From positions 1-37,710 of the forward strand of contig JAESQU010000158.1 of NCBI GenBank assembly GCA_016764995.1: a stretch of DNA of 37,710 bases. Reading direction: 5' to 3'. Positions 9,733-18,067 of the stretch are shown here, piece after piece. A model generated the notes under the pieces. It did no database searches. It was given only the letters and a program-made list of their open reading frames with translations, and was not told the origin of the DNA. A program made the translations under genes and the position numbers. This DNA comes from SAR324 cluster bacterium (lineage in GTDB: Bacteria > SAR324 > NAC60-12). Position 1 is the first letter of the stretch, and each line of letters opens with the position of its first letter.

Positions 9733-10236
9733 GTGGCAGAAAAACATTCAGAAAAAAATGAGTTGATCGAAAAGGTGATCCGTGTAAACCGAGTAGCCAA
9801 GGTGGTGAAAGGTGGACGGCGATTTAGCTTTAGTGCCTTGATTGTTGTCGGTGACGGACGCGGTCAAGTTGGTTTGGGTCTTGGAAAGGCCAACGAAGTT
9901 GTTGAGGCAATTCGCAAGGGAGTTGAACAAGCGTCGGCAAGTTTGAAAAAAGTTAATGTGGAAGGCACAACTATTCCACATTTGGCTGTTGGCAGATTTG
10001 GTTCCGGAAAGGTTTTAATGAAACCCGCAGAAAAAGGTCATGGAATAATTGCCGCCGGTGCGGTTCGGGCTGTCATGGAAGCCGCAGGAATCATGGACAT
10101 CAGCGTTAAGTGCTTGGGTTCACGGAATCCAAACAACTTGGTACGCTCTACCCTTGAAGGCTTGTATAATCTAAGAAGCAATGAATGGATTGCCAAAGCA
10201 AGAGGAAAAGACCTCGAATATTTAAGCCAGCAATAA
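9733..10236 (+). CDS. rpsE: 30S ribosomal protein S5
   Basis: S5 (uS5) affects decoding accuracy and mRNA entry. It uses a GTG start and has 167 residues. The N-terminal double-stranded-RNA-binding-like domain includes [20 protein letters not shown] and [19 protein letters not shown]; the C-terminal domain has [19 protein letters not shown] and [19 protein letters not shown]. It ends 2 bases before rpmD. Confidence 0.97.
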   Translation: MAEKHSEKNELIEKVIRVNRVAKVVKGGRRFSFSALIVVGDGRGQVGLGLGKANEVVEAIRKGVEQASASLKKVNVEGTTIPHLAVGRFGSGKVLMKPAEKGHGIIAAGAVRAVMEAAGIMDISVKCLGSRNPNNLVRSTLEGLYNLRSNEWIAKARGKDLEYLSQQ

Positions 10237-10238
10237 AA

Positions 10239-10424
10239 ATGTCCAACAAAATTAAAGTTACACAGATTGGAAGTCGAATTGGCGCAAAAACAAATCAAAT
10301 TGCCTGCTTGCGTGGATTAGGCTTAAGGAAAATAAACAGCACTGCGGTGCTAGAAAATACGCCGGAAGTTAGAGGAATGATACGGAAGGTAAATCATCTT
10401 GTCCGGATTGAGACCGCAGTTTAA
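10239..10424 (+). CDS. rpmD: 50S ribosomal protein L30
   Basis: L30 (uL30) is a small large-subunit protein that some lineages lack. The 61-residue product starts MSNKIKVTQIGSRIGAKTNQ; the open frame extends further upstream into rpsE, but the ATG at 10239, 2 bases after the rpsE stop, gives the family's usual N terminus. CLRGLGLRKINSTAVLENTP and the ending MIRKVNHLVRIE are typical. Confidence 0.96.
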   Translation: MSNKIKVTQIGSRIGAKTNQIACLRGLGLRKINSTAVLENTPEVRGMIRKVNHLVRIETAV

Positions 10425-10441
10425 TAATAAACGGAAACACA

Positions 10442-10900
10442 ATGTATCTCCACGATCTTGAATCAAGTAAATACAAGCCACGAAAACGTGTTGGCAGAGG
10501 CCCGGGAAGCGGTAGCGGGAAGAATTGCGGACGCGGACAAAATGGTGCAAAATCTCGTTCCGGATATAAACGGAAGAGAGGTTTTGAAGGCGGACAAAAT
10601 CCGCTTAGCCGACGATTGCCCAAATTTGGCTTTACAAGTCCAAACAAAGTATATGCTCAGCTGATAAATTTACAAAACCTGGAAGACGCGGTTGCCGTGG
10701 AAACAGGAAGCAGCCTTGATAAAAGCAAACTGAAAGAATTGGGTTTTATTAAAAAAGCAGACAAACCGGTAAAGCTTTTAGGCAATGGTGTGCTGAGCAA
10801 GAAATTAACTATTGAAGTAGACATGGTGAGTGCAAGCGCTGCTGAAGCAGTTAAAAAAGCTGGTGGAGAAGTGGTAACGACAGGTCCTGGACGACTTTAA
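10442..10900 (+). CDS. rplO: 50S ribosomal protein L15
   Basis: L15 (uL15) is a late-assembling large-subunit protein. The 152-residue product has the glycine-rich, basic N terminus (KRVGRGPGSGSGKNCGRGQN, GYKRKRGFEGGQNPLSRRLP) and the globular C-terminal half ending VVTTGPGRL. Its TAA stop overlaps the secY ATG by 1 base. Confidence 0.97.
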   Translation: MYLHDLESSKYKPRKRVGRGPGSGSGKNCGRGQNGAKSRSGYKRKRGFEGGQNPLSRRLPKFGFTSPNKVYAQLINLQNLEDAVAVETGSSLDKSKLKELGFIKKADKPVKLLGNGVLSKKLTIEVDMVSASAAEAVKKAGGEVVTTGPGRL

Positions 10901-12231
10901 TGTTAAACATTATTCAGAACATTTTCAGGATAGAAGAATTAAGACAGCGTATTTTCTTCACTCTTTTCATGCTTTTCATTTTCCGTTTGGGGGCACATAT
11001 TCCGACACCAGGAATAGACGGTGCGGCACTAACGGCATTTTTTGAGGCACAGCAGGGTTCTATTTTACGCTTCTTTGATATGTTTACCGGAGGAGCTCTG
11101 GCGCGATTGACTGTTTTTGCGCTGGGTGTGATGCCGTACATCAGTGCATCTATTATAATTCAGTTATTGACTGCGGTATTTCCTTACCTTGAAAGATTAT
11201 CGAAAGAAGGTGATGCGGGTCGCAAAAAAATTACAGGATACACCAGATACGGAACCATTGTTCTCAGTATAGTTCAAGGCTTTGCCATTGCAGTTGGACT
11301 TGAAAGCATGGCTGCTCCAGGCGGGCAACCAATCGTAATTTCTACTTTAAGCCCCTGGGCTTTTCGAGCACTAACTGTCATCACCCTAACTGCGGGGACA
11401 GCGTTTTTGATGTGGGTCGGTGAGCAAATAAGTGAACGTGGAATTGGAAATGGAATCTCGTTAATAATTTTTGCAGGAATTGTGGTCGGCATTCCAGGTG
11501 CAATCATCAATTCGATTCGACTGGTTCAGGATAATGTGTTGTCACCATTGATACTGGTGATAGTTGGATTATTGATGATAGTGGTAATTTTCCTGGTTAT
11601 CTTTGCTGAAACTGCATACAGGAAAATTCCTGTACAATACGCAAAACGAATGCAGGGGAATCGGATGTTTGGGGGTCAGTCTTCACACCTTCCTTTAAAA
11701 ATTAATACGGCTGGAGTAATACCGCCAATTTTTGCATCTTCAATTCTTGCTTTTCCGGCAACCATCACAGGTTTTATTGCAATCCCGTGGGTGCAGGCAA
11801 TCGGCAGTCAGTTGCTGCCAGGTAGGATGTTGTATAATTTTATGTTTGCCCTGATGATTTTCTTCTTTGCCTTCTTTTATACGGCAATTACGTTTAACCC
11901 CGTAAAGATCGCAGAAGAAATGAAGAAGCATGGCGGATACATTCCGGGAATACGTCCTGGCAAAAAAACGGCTGAATATGTGAATTTAGTACTTACACGA
12001 CTTACTTTTGGGGGGGCAACTTACTTGGCCGTTGTCTGTCTTTTCCCGTATATACTTTTTGACCTTTTTGACATCCCTTTCTTTTTTGGAGGGACAGCAC
12101 TTTTAATTGTGGTTGGAGTAGGACTGGACTTGGTTAATCAAATTGAAGCCTTCTTGCTGAACCAGAATTATGACGGCTTTATGAAAAAAACAAAGCGACG
12201 GCAATTAAAATCCGGTACGTTGCGACTATGA
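10900..12231 (+). CDS. secY: Protein translocase subunit SecY
   Basis: SecY is the pore subunit of the SecYEG translocon in the inner membrane. The 443-residue protein has ten hydrophobic segments and familiar motifs: FRLGAHIPTPGID near the start, the plug and second helix region (RFFDMFTGGALARLTVFALG, MPYISASIIIQLL), SERGIGNGISLIIFAGI, the cytosolic loop RKIPVQYAKRM and the C-terminal YIPGIRPGKKTAEY. The start overlaps the rplO stop. The adk, map and infA genes that often follow secY are absent here; rpmJ comes 18 bases later. Confidence 0.98.
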   Translation: MLNIIQNIFRIEELRQRIFFTLFMLFIFRLGAHIPTPGIDGAALTAFFEAQQGSILRFFDMFTGGALARLTVFALGVMPYISASIIIQLLTAVFPYLERLSKEGDAGRKKITGYTRYGTIVLSIVQGFAIAVGLESMAAPGGQPIVISTLSPWAFRALTVITLTAGTAFLMWVGEQISERGIGNGISLIIFAGIVVGIPGAIINSIRLVQDNVLSPLILVIVGLLMIVVIFLVIFAETAYRKIPVQYAKRMQGNRMFGGQSSHLPLKINTAGVIPPIFASSILAFPATITGFIAIPWVQAIGSQLLPGRMLYNFMFALMIFFFAFFYTAITFNPVKIAEEMKKHGGYIPGIRPGKKTAEYVNLVLTRLTFGGATYLAVVCLFPYILFDLFDIPFFFGGTALLIVVGVGLDLVNQIEAFLLNQNYDGFMKKTKRRQLKSGTLRL

Positions 12232-12249
12232 TGCAATCAGAAAAATAAT

Positions 12250-12363
12250 ATGAAAGTACGATCGTCCGTAAAAAAAATCTGCGACAAGTGCAGAATCATT
12301 AAAAGAAAAGGAGTCTTGCGAGTGATTTGCGAGAATCCTAAACATAAACAGCGTCAAGGATAA
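12250..12363 (+). CDS. rpmJ: 50S ribosomal protein L36, zinc-binding type
   Basis: L36 (bL36) is the smallest large-subunit protein. A 37-codon frame reads [20 protein letters not shown], then a segment ending [10 protein letters not shown], the typical family sequence and length. The zinc ligands of the C+ form are present: CDKC, a third cysteine in VICENP and the histidine in PKHKQ. It lies between secY and rpsM, the usual position. Confidence 0.96.
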   Translation: MKVRSSVKKICDKCRIIKRKGVLRVICENPKHKQRQG

Positions 12364-12374
12364 GAAGGAGCTGG

Positions 12375-12743
12375 ATGGCAAGAATTTCCGGTATTGACTT
12401 ACCAAATGCTAAAAGGGTGGAAATTGGACTGACCTACATTTATGGTGTTGGCAGAAAAATTTCAAATGATATTTTAAGCAAAGCAAAAATTGATAAGGAT
12501 GTACGTGTACGTGATCTGAATGACGAACAGGTAAATCAGATCCGCACAATTATCGAAAAAGAATACCAGGTTGAAGGTGATCTTCGACGTGACATAAGTT
12601 TGAATATCAAGCGGCTGATGGATTTAGGAAACTACCGTGGATTGCGGCATCGCAAACATATGCCGGTCAGAGGCCAACGGACTAAAACCAATGCAAGGAC
12701 AAGAAAAGGTCCGCGAAGACTGGCAGTCAGCAAGAAAAAATAA
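12375..12743 (+). CDS. rpsM: 30S ribosomal protein S13
   Basis: S13 (uS13) forms bridges to the large subunit and contacts P-site tRNA. The 122-residue product starts [20 protein letters not shown] and has the C-terminal basic tail with [21 protein letters not shown] strong Shine-Dalgarno sequence (GAAGGAG) precedes the ATG. It opens the alpha-operon part of the cluster. Confidence 0.98.
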   Translation: MARISGIDLPNAKRVEIGLTYIYGVGRKISNDILSKAKIDKDVRVRDLNDEQVNQIRTIIEKEYQVEGDLRRDISLNIKRLMDLGNYRGLRHRKHMPVRGQRTKTNARTRKGPRRLAVSKKK

Positions 12744-12775
12744 TTCATCATAAACACTGAAAAGAGCCGTAACTG

Positions 12776-13159
12776 ATGGCACAGGCAAAAAAGAAAAAAG
12801 AGAAAAAAATCGTTGAACAAGGCCGGGTTTATATCAAGGCTACTTTCAATAACACAATTGTGACTATTACTGATACTAAGGGTAATGTAATTGCCTGGTC
12901 AAGTACAGGCGTACACGGTTTTAAAGGGTCACGTAAAAGTACACCATTTGCTGCAAGAGTTGCTGCAGATGATGCTCTGAAAAAGGCAGTAGACAGCGGC
13001 ATGAAAAGTGTCGATGTATTTGTCAAAGGACCGGGCTCGGGACGTGAGTCGGCACTTCGTGCAATTTCCGCACTTGAAGATATGCGTATTACTTCCATCA
13101 ACGATATTACCCCTGTCCCTCACAACGGATGCCGACCACCGAAGCAGCGGCGGATCTGA
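12776..13159 (+). CDS. rpsK: 30S ribosomal protein S11
   Basis: S11 (uS11) lies on the platform near the mRNA exit. The 127-residue product has the lysine-rich start, then [35 protein letters not shown] and the invariant ending [16 protein letters not shown] (quoted in part). In most bacteria rpsD comes next; here it is followed by a hairpin with a T-run and then rpoA. Confidence 0.98.
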   Translation: MAQAKKKKEKKIVEQGRVYIKATFNNTIVTITDTKGNVIAWSSTGVHGFKGSRKSTPFAARVAADDALKKAVDSGMKSVDVFVKGPGSGRESALRAISALEDMRITSINDITPVPHNGCRPPKQRRI

Positions 13160-13177
13160 TTAAAATGTCTTTAATCA

Positions 13178-13222
13178 CAAAACTGTTTGGATGATAAATC
13201 ATCACTACAGTTTTGTTTTTTT
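13178..13222 (+). terminator. Hairpin with T-run between rpsK and rpoA
   Basis: A 9-base stem, CAAAACTGT with ACAGTTTTG, encloses a second 5-base stem, GATGA with TCATC, around a TAAA loop; the two stems are separated by a 3x3 internal mismatch. Seven T residues follow directly. This is the layout of an intrinsic terminator, although the stem is AT-rich, so read-through is likely. It occupies the place where rpsD normally lies and probably lowers rpoA-rplQ expression relative to the genes before it. Confidence 0.6.
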
Positions 13223-13252
13223 GGTAGAATTAAACCAGAAAACTATACTGGA

Positions 13253-14386
13253 ATGCAGATGTCTGAAATAAATGAAACAATAGAAACAGCAGATCCGGAG
13301 GCAGAAACTGCCGTTCCGGAAGATGATCAAATAAATGGAACAAACTTGGATGCTGAAAGTGAAGAAGGCATTGAAGAGGAAAATCCTTTCTTTGCAAAGA
13401 ATTGGATGTCAATTGCAAAACCGTCTAAATTGCAATTTGAGCCTGATAGTTTAAAAGCAGATTATGGTAAATTCTCAATTGATCCTTTAGAACCTGGATT
13501 TGGTGTAACAATTGGTCATTCATTGAGACGTGTTCTCCTCTCTTCAATCAGGGGATCTGCGGTTTTTGCTGTACAGATTGACGGTGTAACGCACGAATTC
13601 AGCAACATTCCGGGAATAGTTGAGGACATGGTACAAGTCATCCTCAATATTAAGGAACTGAAAATTGAACAATTTGTTGATGAAATCATTGAACTGGAAC
13701 TCATCGGTGAAGGTCCTTGTGTAATAAAAGCAGGTGACATTTCAACTTTTGAAAAAGCAAGAATTTTGAATACTGATCTGGTTTTGGCAACTTTGCAAAA
13801 AGGCGCAACCGTCAGCATGACCATGTATTCACGTTTCAACAAAGGCTACATCACTTCGGAAGAAAATCAGCAGGAGGAATTACCTGTAGGCACAATATAC
13901 GTTGATTCAAACCATTCTCCTGTAACCCGAATTAACTATGATGTTGAAAATTCACGAGTTGATCAAAAAACCGACTATGACCGCCTGAATTTTGAATTGT
14001 GGACAAATGGTTCAGTAAATCCAACAGACAGTCTGGCCTATGCCGCAAAAATCATCAAAGAGCACATGGACGTGTTTATTAACTTTGATGAAAGCAGAAT
14101 AAAGGACGAACCGGAAGAAGAAATAGAAGACGAACCATTGAATGAAAATTTGTATCGTAGCGTAAGCGAACTTGAACTGTCAGTCCGCTCCATCAACTGC
14201 CTGCAAAACGCAAAGATCGAGACCATTGGTGACCTTGTCCAGAAGAGTGAACAAGCAATGCTCAAAACTAAAAACTTTGGTCGTAAGTCCCTGAATGAAA
14301 TTAAAGTAATCCTGACAGATATGGGATTGTCGTTGGGCACTACACTGGAAAATTTTGATCCAACGAACAACCCACACGAAAAATAA
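13253..14386 (+). CDS. rpoA: RNA polymerase alpha subunit with acidic N-terminal extension
   Basis: RpoA dimerises to nucleate RNA polymerase assembly, and its C-terminal domain contacts promoters and activators. The usual family start (NWMSIAKPSKLQFE) begins only at about residue 50; the first 44 residues contain 16 Asp/Glu and no Lys/Arg. The N-terminal domain shows EPGFGVTIGHSLRRVLLSSI, and the C-terminal helix-hairpin-helix domain shows LSVRSINCLQNAKIETIGDL and FGRKSLNEIK. I start at the ATG at 13253; a second ATG at 13259 has slightly better spacing to a GGA. An upstream TTG at 13187 is rejected because it would translate the terminator-like hairpin. A start at the ATG at about 13406 would remove the extension but has no well-spaced Shine-Dalgarno sequence. 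Confidence 0.95.
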   Translation: MQMSEINETIETADPEAETAVPEDDQINGTNLDAESEEGIEEENPFFAKNWMSIAKPSKLQFEPDSLKADYGKFSIDPLEPGFGVTIGHSLRRVLLSSIRGSAVFAVQIDGVTHEFSNIPGIVEDMVQVILNIKELKIEQFVDEIIELELIGEGPCVIKAGDISTFEKARILNTDLVLATLQKGATVSMTMYSRFNKGYITSEENQQEELPVGTIYVDSNHSPVTRINYDVENSRVDQKTDYDRLNFELWTNGSVNPTDSLAYAAKIIKEHMDVFINFDESRIKDEPEEEIEDEPLNENLYRSVSELELSVRSINCLQNAKIETIGDLVQKSEQAMLKTKNFGRKSLNEIKVILTDMGLSLGTTLENFDPTNNPHEK

Positions 14387-14404
14387 TTAGCACATAAATA
14401 AACG

Positions 14405-15241
14405 ATGCGACATTTAAAAGCAGGAAACCGTTTAGGAGTAACTACGTCACATCGCCGTGCAATGATGCGAAACATGGTCACATCTATTCTGGAGCATGGC
14501 CAAGTTACCTGCACTTTGGCGAGGGCAAAAGAAGTCCGGAAACCACTTGAGAAAATGATCAGCTGGGGCAAGCAGGGCGATTTGCATGCACGCCGACAGG
14601 CATTGCGTTTTGTGAAAAGTAAAGAGGCAATGTCACAGCTTTTTGAAGAATTGGCTGAACGATACAAAGACCGTCAGGGTGGTTATTCCAGAATCATTAA
14701 ATTGGGTAAGAACAGACTGGGTGATAACTCGGAGATGGCGATTATCCAGTTGCTTGGTAGTGAAAACGATCAATTAAGTGAGTTAAAATCACAGTCTGGG
14801 AAAAAGAAAAAGTCTCAGAAAAAAGATAGTACTGTGCTGAAAGAAGTTAGTGAGGAAGTGCAGGCGGAAGTAGCGGTTTCGGAAAATGCAGAAACGGATC
14901 CGGATTTAAATGCGTCCGCTGAAAAATCTGAAACAGATGAAGTTAAAGCAGAAACTGCAGCAGTTGAAACAGAAGCAGAAACTAAAGATGAGAGTCCGGC
15001 TGAAACTTCATCAGCGAATAGTGATGCCGAAGAAACTCCGGAAACAGCGGTAGCTCCGGTAGAACCAGAAGTTGAAACTAAAGAGGCGGCTCCGGAAGCA
15101 GCGGTAGCTCCGGTAGAACCAGAAGTTGAAACTAAAGAGGCGGCTCCGGAAGAAGCTGCTCCAGTGCAAGAAAATTCGGAAGTAGTTTCCGAAAAAGAAG
15201 TTGCTGATGAAACTGATGCTGAAAAAAAGACAGCAGACTGA
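14405..15241 (+). CDS. rplQ: 50S ribosomal protein L17 with long acidic C-terminal extension
   Basis: L17 (bL17) lies near the tunnel exit. Residues 1-120 are normal L17: MRHLKAGNRLGVTTSHRRAM, EHGQVTCTLARAKEVRKPLE and RLGDNSEMAIIQLLG. The protein then runs on to residue 278, while typical L17 ends near 120. The extension begins with a basic patch (SGKKKKSQKKD) and becomes rich in Glu, Ala, Pro and Val, low in complexity, with an 18-residue unit repeated twice. It is probably disordered. Alanine- and glutamate-rich L17 tails are known in some other phyla. It is the last gene before a strong terminator. Confidence 0.96.
   Translation: MRHLKAGNRLGVTTSHRRAMMRNMVTSILEHGQVTCTLARAKEVRKPLEKMISWGKQGDLHARRQALRFVKSKEAMSQLFEELAERYKDRQGGYSRIIKLGKNRLGDNSEMAIIQLLGSENDQLSELKSQSGKKKKSQKKDSTVLKEVSEEVQAEVAVSENAETDPDLNASAEKSETDEVKAETAAVETEAETKDESPAETSSANSDAEETPETAVAPVEPEVETKEAAPEAAVAPVEPEVETKEAAPEEAAPVQENSEVVSEKEVADETDAEKKTAD
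15047..15154 (+). repeat. 54-base tandem duplication inside rplQ
   Basis: Two adjacent 54-base units (15047-15100 and 15101-15154) are almost identical at the DNA level. They keep the frame and encode the 18-residue unit beginning AVAPVEPEVETKEAAPE twice. The near-identity points to a recent duplication or to slippage that still changes repeat number. Confidence 0.9.
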
Positions 15242-15265
15242 AACTAAAAATATCCCTTCCTTTGA

Positions 15266-15293
15266 CGGGCTCCTTTTTCAAGGAGCCGTTTTT
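15266..15293 (+). terminator. Intrinsic terminator after rplQ
   Basis: An 8-base GC-rich stem, GGCTCCTT with AAGGAGCC around a TTTC loop, is followed by GTTTTT. It lies 25 bases after the rplQ stop and marks the end of the ribosomal superoperon. Confidence 0.9.
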
Positions 15294-15328
15294 ACTCCTT
15301 CCATTTCCCCTTTTTCGAATTAACTGTT

Positions 15329-16702
15329 GTGACGCCAAATCCTGATTCATTATCTCCACCAGCAGAAACGAAGCGAATTTATCTGGAGACGTTAGGTTGC
15401 GCCAAAAATCGGGTTGATTCTGAAATAATGCTGGCGAGTCTTAAAAATCACGGATTTGAACTGACGATGGATCCGAAAGTCGCAGAGGTGATAATTGTCA
15501 ACACCTGTGCGTTTTTGACAGTGGCAAGTGAGGAGTCCATCAACAGGATTCTTGATCTCAGTGATTTCAAAAGCAGTGGAAATTGTGAGAAATTAGTTGC
15601 AACAGGATGTTTGACTCAGCGTTATCAAGATAGTCTTTCAAAACAGATTCCGGAATTGGACGGAATGCTTGGTTCAAACGGATTTGAACAGATTCCGGAA
15701 CTTGTTCATTCCATGTACGAAGGTTCCGGGCACTCACAAGTATCTCTGCATAAAAAACCTCATTACAAACAATTTGAAGAACAGGCACGGATACAAACAA
15801 CACCGCAACATTTCGTCTATCTGAAAATTGCGGAAGGCTGCTCCAACATGTGTTCGTTTTGTAACATCCCTTCATTAAGAGGAAATTTCAGTAGTCGTTC
15901 TGTCAATTCTATTGTAACGGAAATCCGCAGTCTCACTGAAAAAGGAGTTAAAGAAATAAATTTAATTTCTCAGGATACCTCATCTTACGCCAAAGATTTT
16001 AAAAACAATACCGGACTTGCAACACTCTTAAAAAGTATCAGTAAAATTGAAGGAGATTTCTGGATCAGACTTTTTTATTGTTACCCCAACACTTTCACTA
16101 CAGAGGCTCTGGAAATAATTGCGGGTGATACTAGATTTTGCCGCTACCTGGATATGCCTTTTCAACATATCAATGATGATGTTCTGAAAGCAATGAACCG
16201 AAAAATTGATCGCGCCCAAATTGAAAATAAGATGCAGGAAATCAAATCATATCTTCCAGACGCAGCTTGGCGTACCACCTTCATTGTTGGATTTCCGACT
16301 GAAACTGAAGAGAATTTTGAGGAATTGCTTGAATTTGTTTCAACAGGACATTTTCAACATGTTGGAGTTTTTTCATATTCCCATGAAGATAACATCCGCT
16401 CCGCAAAATGGGGTGATCCTATTCCAAATGCACTTAAACATGAGCGTCGAAACAAACTCATGGAGGCACAACAACAAGTCAGCTGCCAGAGGAATAAAGA
16501 CTACATAGGCAAAAAAATGAAAGTTCTGGTGGATGGCATCAGCGAAGAAAGTGAATTGCTGCTTCAAGGCCGGAGCGAATTTCAAGGTCCGGAAGTAGAT
16601 GGTCTTGTTTACATCAATGAAGGGACAGCTCGTCCGGGAACTTTCCAGAATGTTGAAATTACCGAAGCACACACTTATGATTTAATTGGACGCATTGTCT
16701 GA
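15329..16702 (+). CDS. rimO: Ribosomal protein S12 methylthiotransferase RimO
   Basis: RimO is a radical-SAM enzyme that adds a methylthio group to the conserved aspartate of ribosomal protein S12. The 457-residue product has the N-terminal UPF0004 domain with Cys24, Cys60 and Cys94, the radical-SAM CxxxCxxC at 171-178 (CSNMCSFC, then NIPSLRG) and a C-terminal TRAM domain (KVLVDGI to about GRIV). The ETLGCAKNRVDSE start and IPSLRG pattern fit RimO rather than MiaB. A GTG start is used. It begins 35 bases beyond the rplQ terminator, so it probably has its own promoter, which I could not identify. Confidence 0.94.
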   Translation: MTPNPDSLSPPAETKRIYLETLGCAKNRVDSEIMLASLKNHGFELTMDPKVAEVIIVNTCAFLTVASEESINRILDLSDFKSSGNCEKLVATGCLTQRYQDSLSKQIPELDGMLGSNGFEQIPELVHSMYEGSGHSQVSLHKKPHYKQFEEQARIQTTPQHFVYLKIAEGCSNMCSFCNIPSLRGNFSSRSVNSIVTEIRSLTEKGVKEINLISQDTSSYAKDFKNNTGLATLLKSISKIEGDFWIRLFYCYPNTFTTEALEIIAGDTRFCRYLDMPFQHINDDVLKAMNRKIDRAQIENKMQEIKSYLPDAAWRTTFIVGFPTETEENFEELLEFVSTGHFQHVGVFSYSHEDNIRSAKWGDPIPNALKHERRNKLMEAQQQVSCQRNKDYIGKKMKVLVDGISEESELLLQGRSEFQGPEVDGLVYINEGTARPGTFQNVEITEAHTYDLIGRIV

Positions 16703-16779
16703 TATAGTGTATTCTCCATGAATAAAATATTCAGGACGTAGCAGCAAATATAATTTTCAAATTCATAAAATAACTTGGT

Positions 16780-17532
16780 ATGTCTGGACACAGTAAATGG
16801 AGTACAATAAAGCATCGCAAAGCAGCGCAAGACGCAAAGCGTGGAAAAGCTTTTACAAAACTGATTAAAGAACTTACCATTGCGTCAAGAATGGGAGGAA
16901 GCGAGCTTGATGCAAATCCACGGTTACGAACTGCTGTCGCCAATGCAAAAAGCAATAGTATGCCCAAAGACAATATCGACCGTGCCATCAAAAAAGGTGC
17001 GGGAGAGTTGGACGGAGTAATTTATGAAGAAATTATTTACGAAGGTTATGGCCCTCACAATGTGGCGATTATTGTTGAAGTAATGACTGACAATCGCAAT
17101 CGATCCATTGCCTCTGTACGACATGCCTTCAACAAATGCAATGGCAATTTAGGTCCAGCAAATTCTGTTCAATATATGTTTGACCGGATCGGCTCAATAA
17201 TGGTTGATAAGAATGTTATTGATGAAGATTCGCTGACAGAATTAATTCTGGAAGCAGGCGCAGATGATATCAATACCGAAAATTCAGACGAGTTTCAGGT
17301 CATAACCGCACCTGCTGATTTTGATGCTGTCCGTTCATATCTGGAGGAAAAGGATGTTGCCATGCTTAGTGCGGAAGTGATCTGGAATCCGCAAAATCGT
17401 GTTGAAATTGATGAACTTAAAAAAGCGGAACAAGTAATAAAACTGATTGATATTTTGGAAGATGATGATGATGTGAACAGTGTTCATTCCAATTTTGACA
17501 TCAGCGAAAACGTAATGGCGGAACTTGGTTGA
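16780..17532 (+). CDS. yebC: YebC/TACO1-family protein
   Basis: YebC-family proteins were long annotated as transcription regulators; more recent work links members to translation through difficult stretches. The 250-residue product starts MSGHSKWSTIKHRKAAQDAK and has NPRLRTAVANAKSNSMPKDN, DRAIKKGAG and YEGYGPHNVAIIVEVMTDNR, then the acidic C-terminal domain. It overlaps the start of ruvC by 8 bases, the well-known yebC-ruvC-ruvA arrangement. A small palindrome, TGAATA with TATTCA around AAA, lies upstream at 16719-16733. Confidence 0.96.
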   Translation: MSGHSKWSTIKHRKAAQDAKRGKAFTKLIKELTIASRMGGSELDANPRLRTAVANAKSNSMPKDNIDRAIKKGAGELDGVIYEEIIYEGYGPHNVAIIVEVMTDNRNRSIASVRHAFNKCNGNLGPANSVQYMFDRIGSIMVDKNVIDEDSLTELILEAGADDINTENSDEFQVITAPADFDAVRSYLEEKDVAMLSAEVIWNPQNRVEIDELKKAEQVIKLIDILEDDDDVNSVHSNFDISENVMAELG

Positions 17533-18022
17533 TTCTCTGCGTATTTTAGGAATAGATCCCGGAAGCAGAAAAACAGGTTACGGACTGATAGAACATTCGG
17601 GAAACCGCACACGTCATTTAGCCAGTGGGTTTATACGGCTAAATGCAAATGATTCTCTTGCGGACCGTTTGTTAATGCTTTCCAATGAACTGGGAAAATT
17701 GATTGGAGAATTCCAACCGGATTGCGGAGCAGTAGAAAAAATATTTTATGCTAAAAATGCTCAGTCCGCGCTTACTTTGGGTCATGCACGCGGGGTGATT
17801 TTGCTGAAATTTTCAGAGCGCCAATTACCTATTCATGAATATCAAGCTTTGAAGGTAAAACAAACGGTAGTCGGTGTGGGGCGTGCAGAAAAATCTCAAG
17901 TTCAGCACATGGTCAAAATTCTATTGAATTTGAAAAACGCACTTCAGGAAGATGAGGCGGACGCACTTGCCGTTGCAATCACACATGCCCATTTGGGGCT
18001 TTCCCGAAATCAGTTACATTAA
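17525..18022 (+). CDS. ruvC: Holliday junction endonuclease RuvC
   Basis: RuvC cuts Holliday junctions as a dimer. The 165-residue product uses a TTG start inside the end of yebC; MVDSLRILGIDPGSRKTGYG places catalytic Asp11 correctly. The other acidic active-site residues are Glu71 (AVEKIFYAKN) and Asp143/Asp146 (QEDEADALAVAITHAH). The length is normal. Coupled translation with yebC is likely. The ruvA gene follows 45 bases later. Confidence 0.96.
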   Translation: MVDSLRILGIDPGSRKTGYGLIEHSGNRTRHLASGFIRLNANDSLADRLLMLSNELGKLIGEFQPDCGAVEKIFYAKNAQSALTLGHARGVILLKFSERQLPIHEYQALKVKQTVVGVGRAEKSQVQHMVKILLNLKNALQEDEADALAVAITHAHLGLSRNQLH

Positions 18023-18067
18023 CTTAATTCTCGGCCTGAACCGAACCTACATAAAGCAACCTCTCTC

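Noticed and set aside
13187-13252. TTG start that would lengthen RpoA by 22 residues
   Set aside because: It would translate through the terminator-like hairpin and T-run and has no Shine-Dalgarno sequence.
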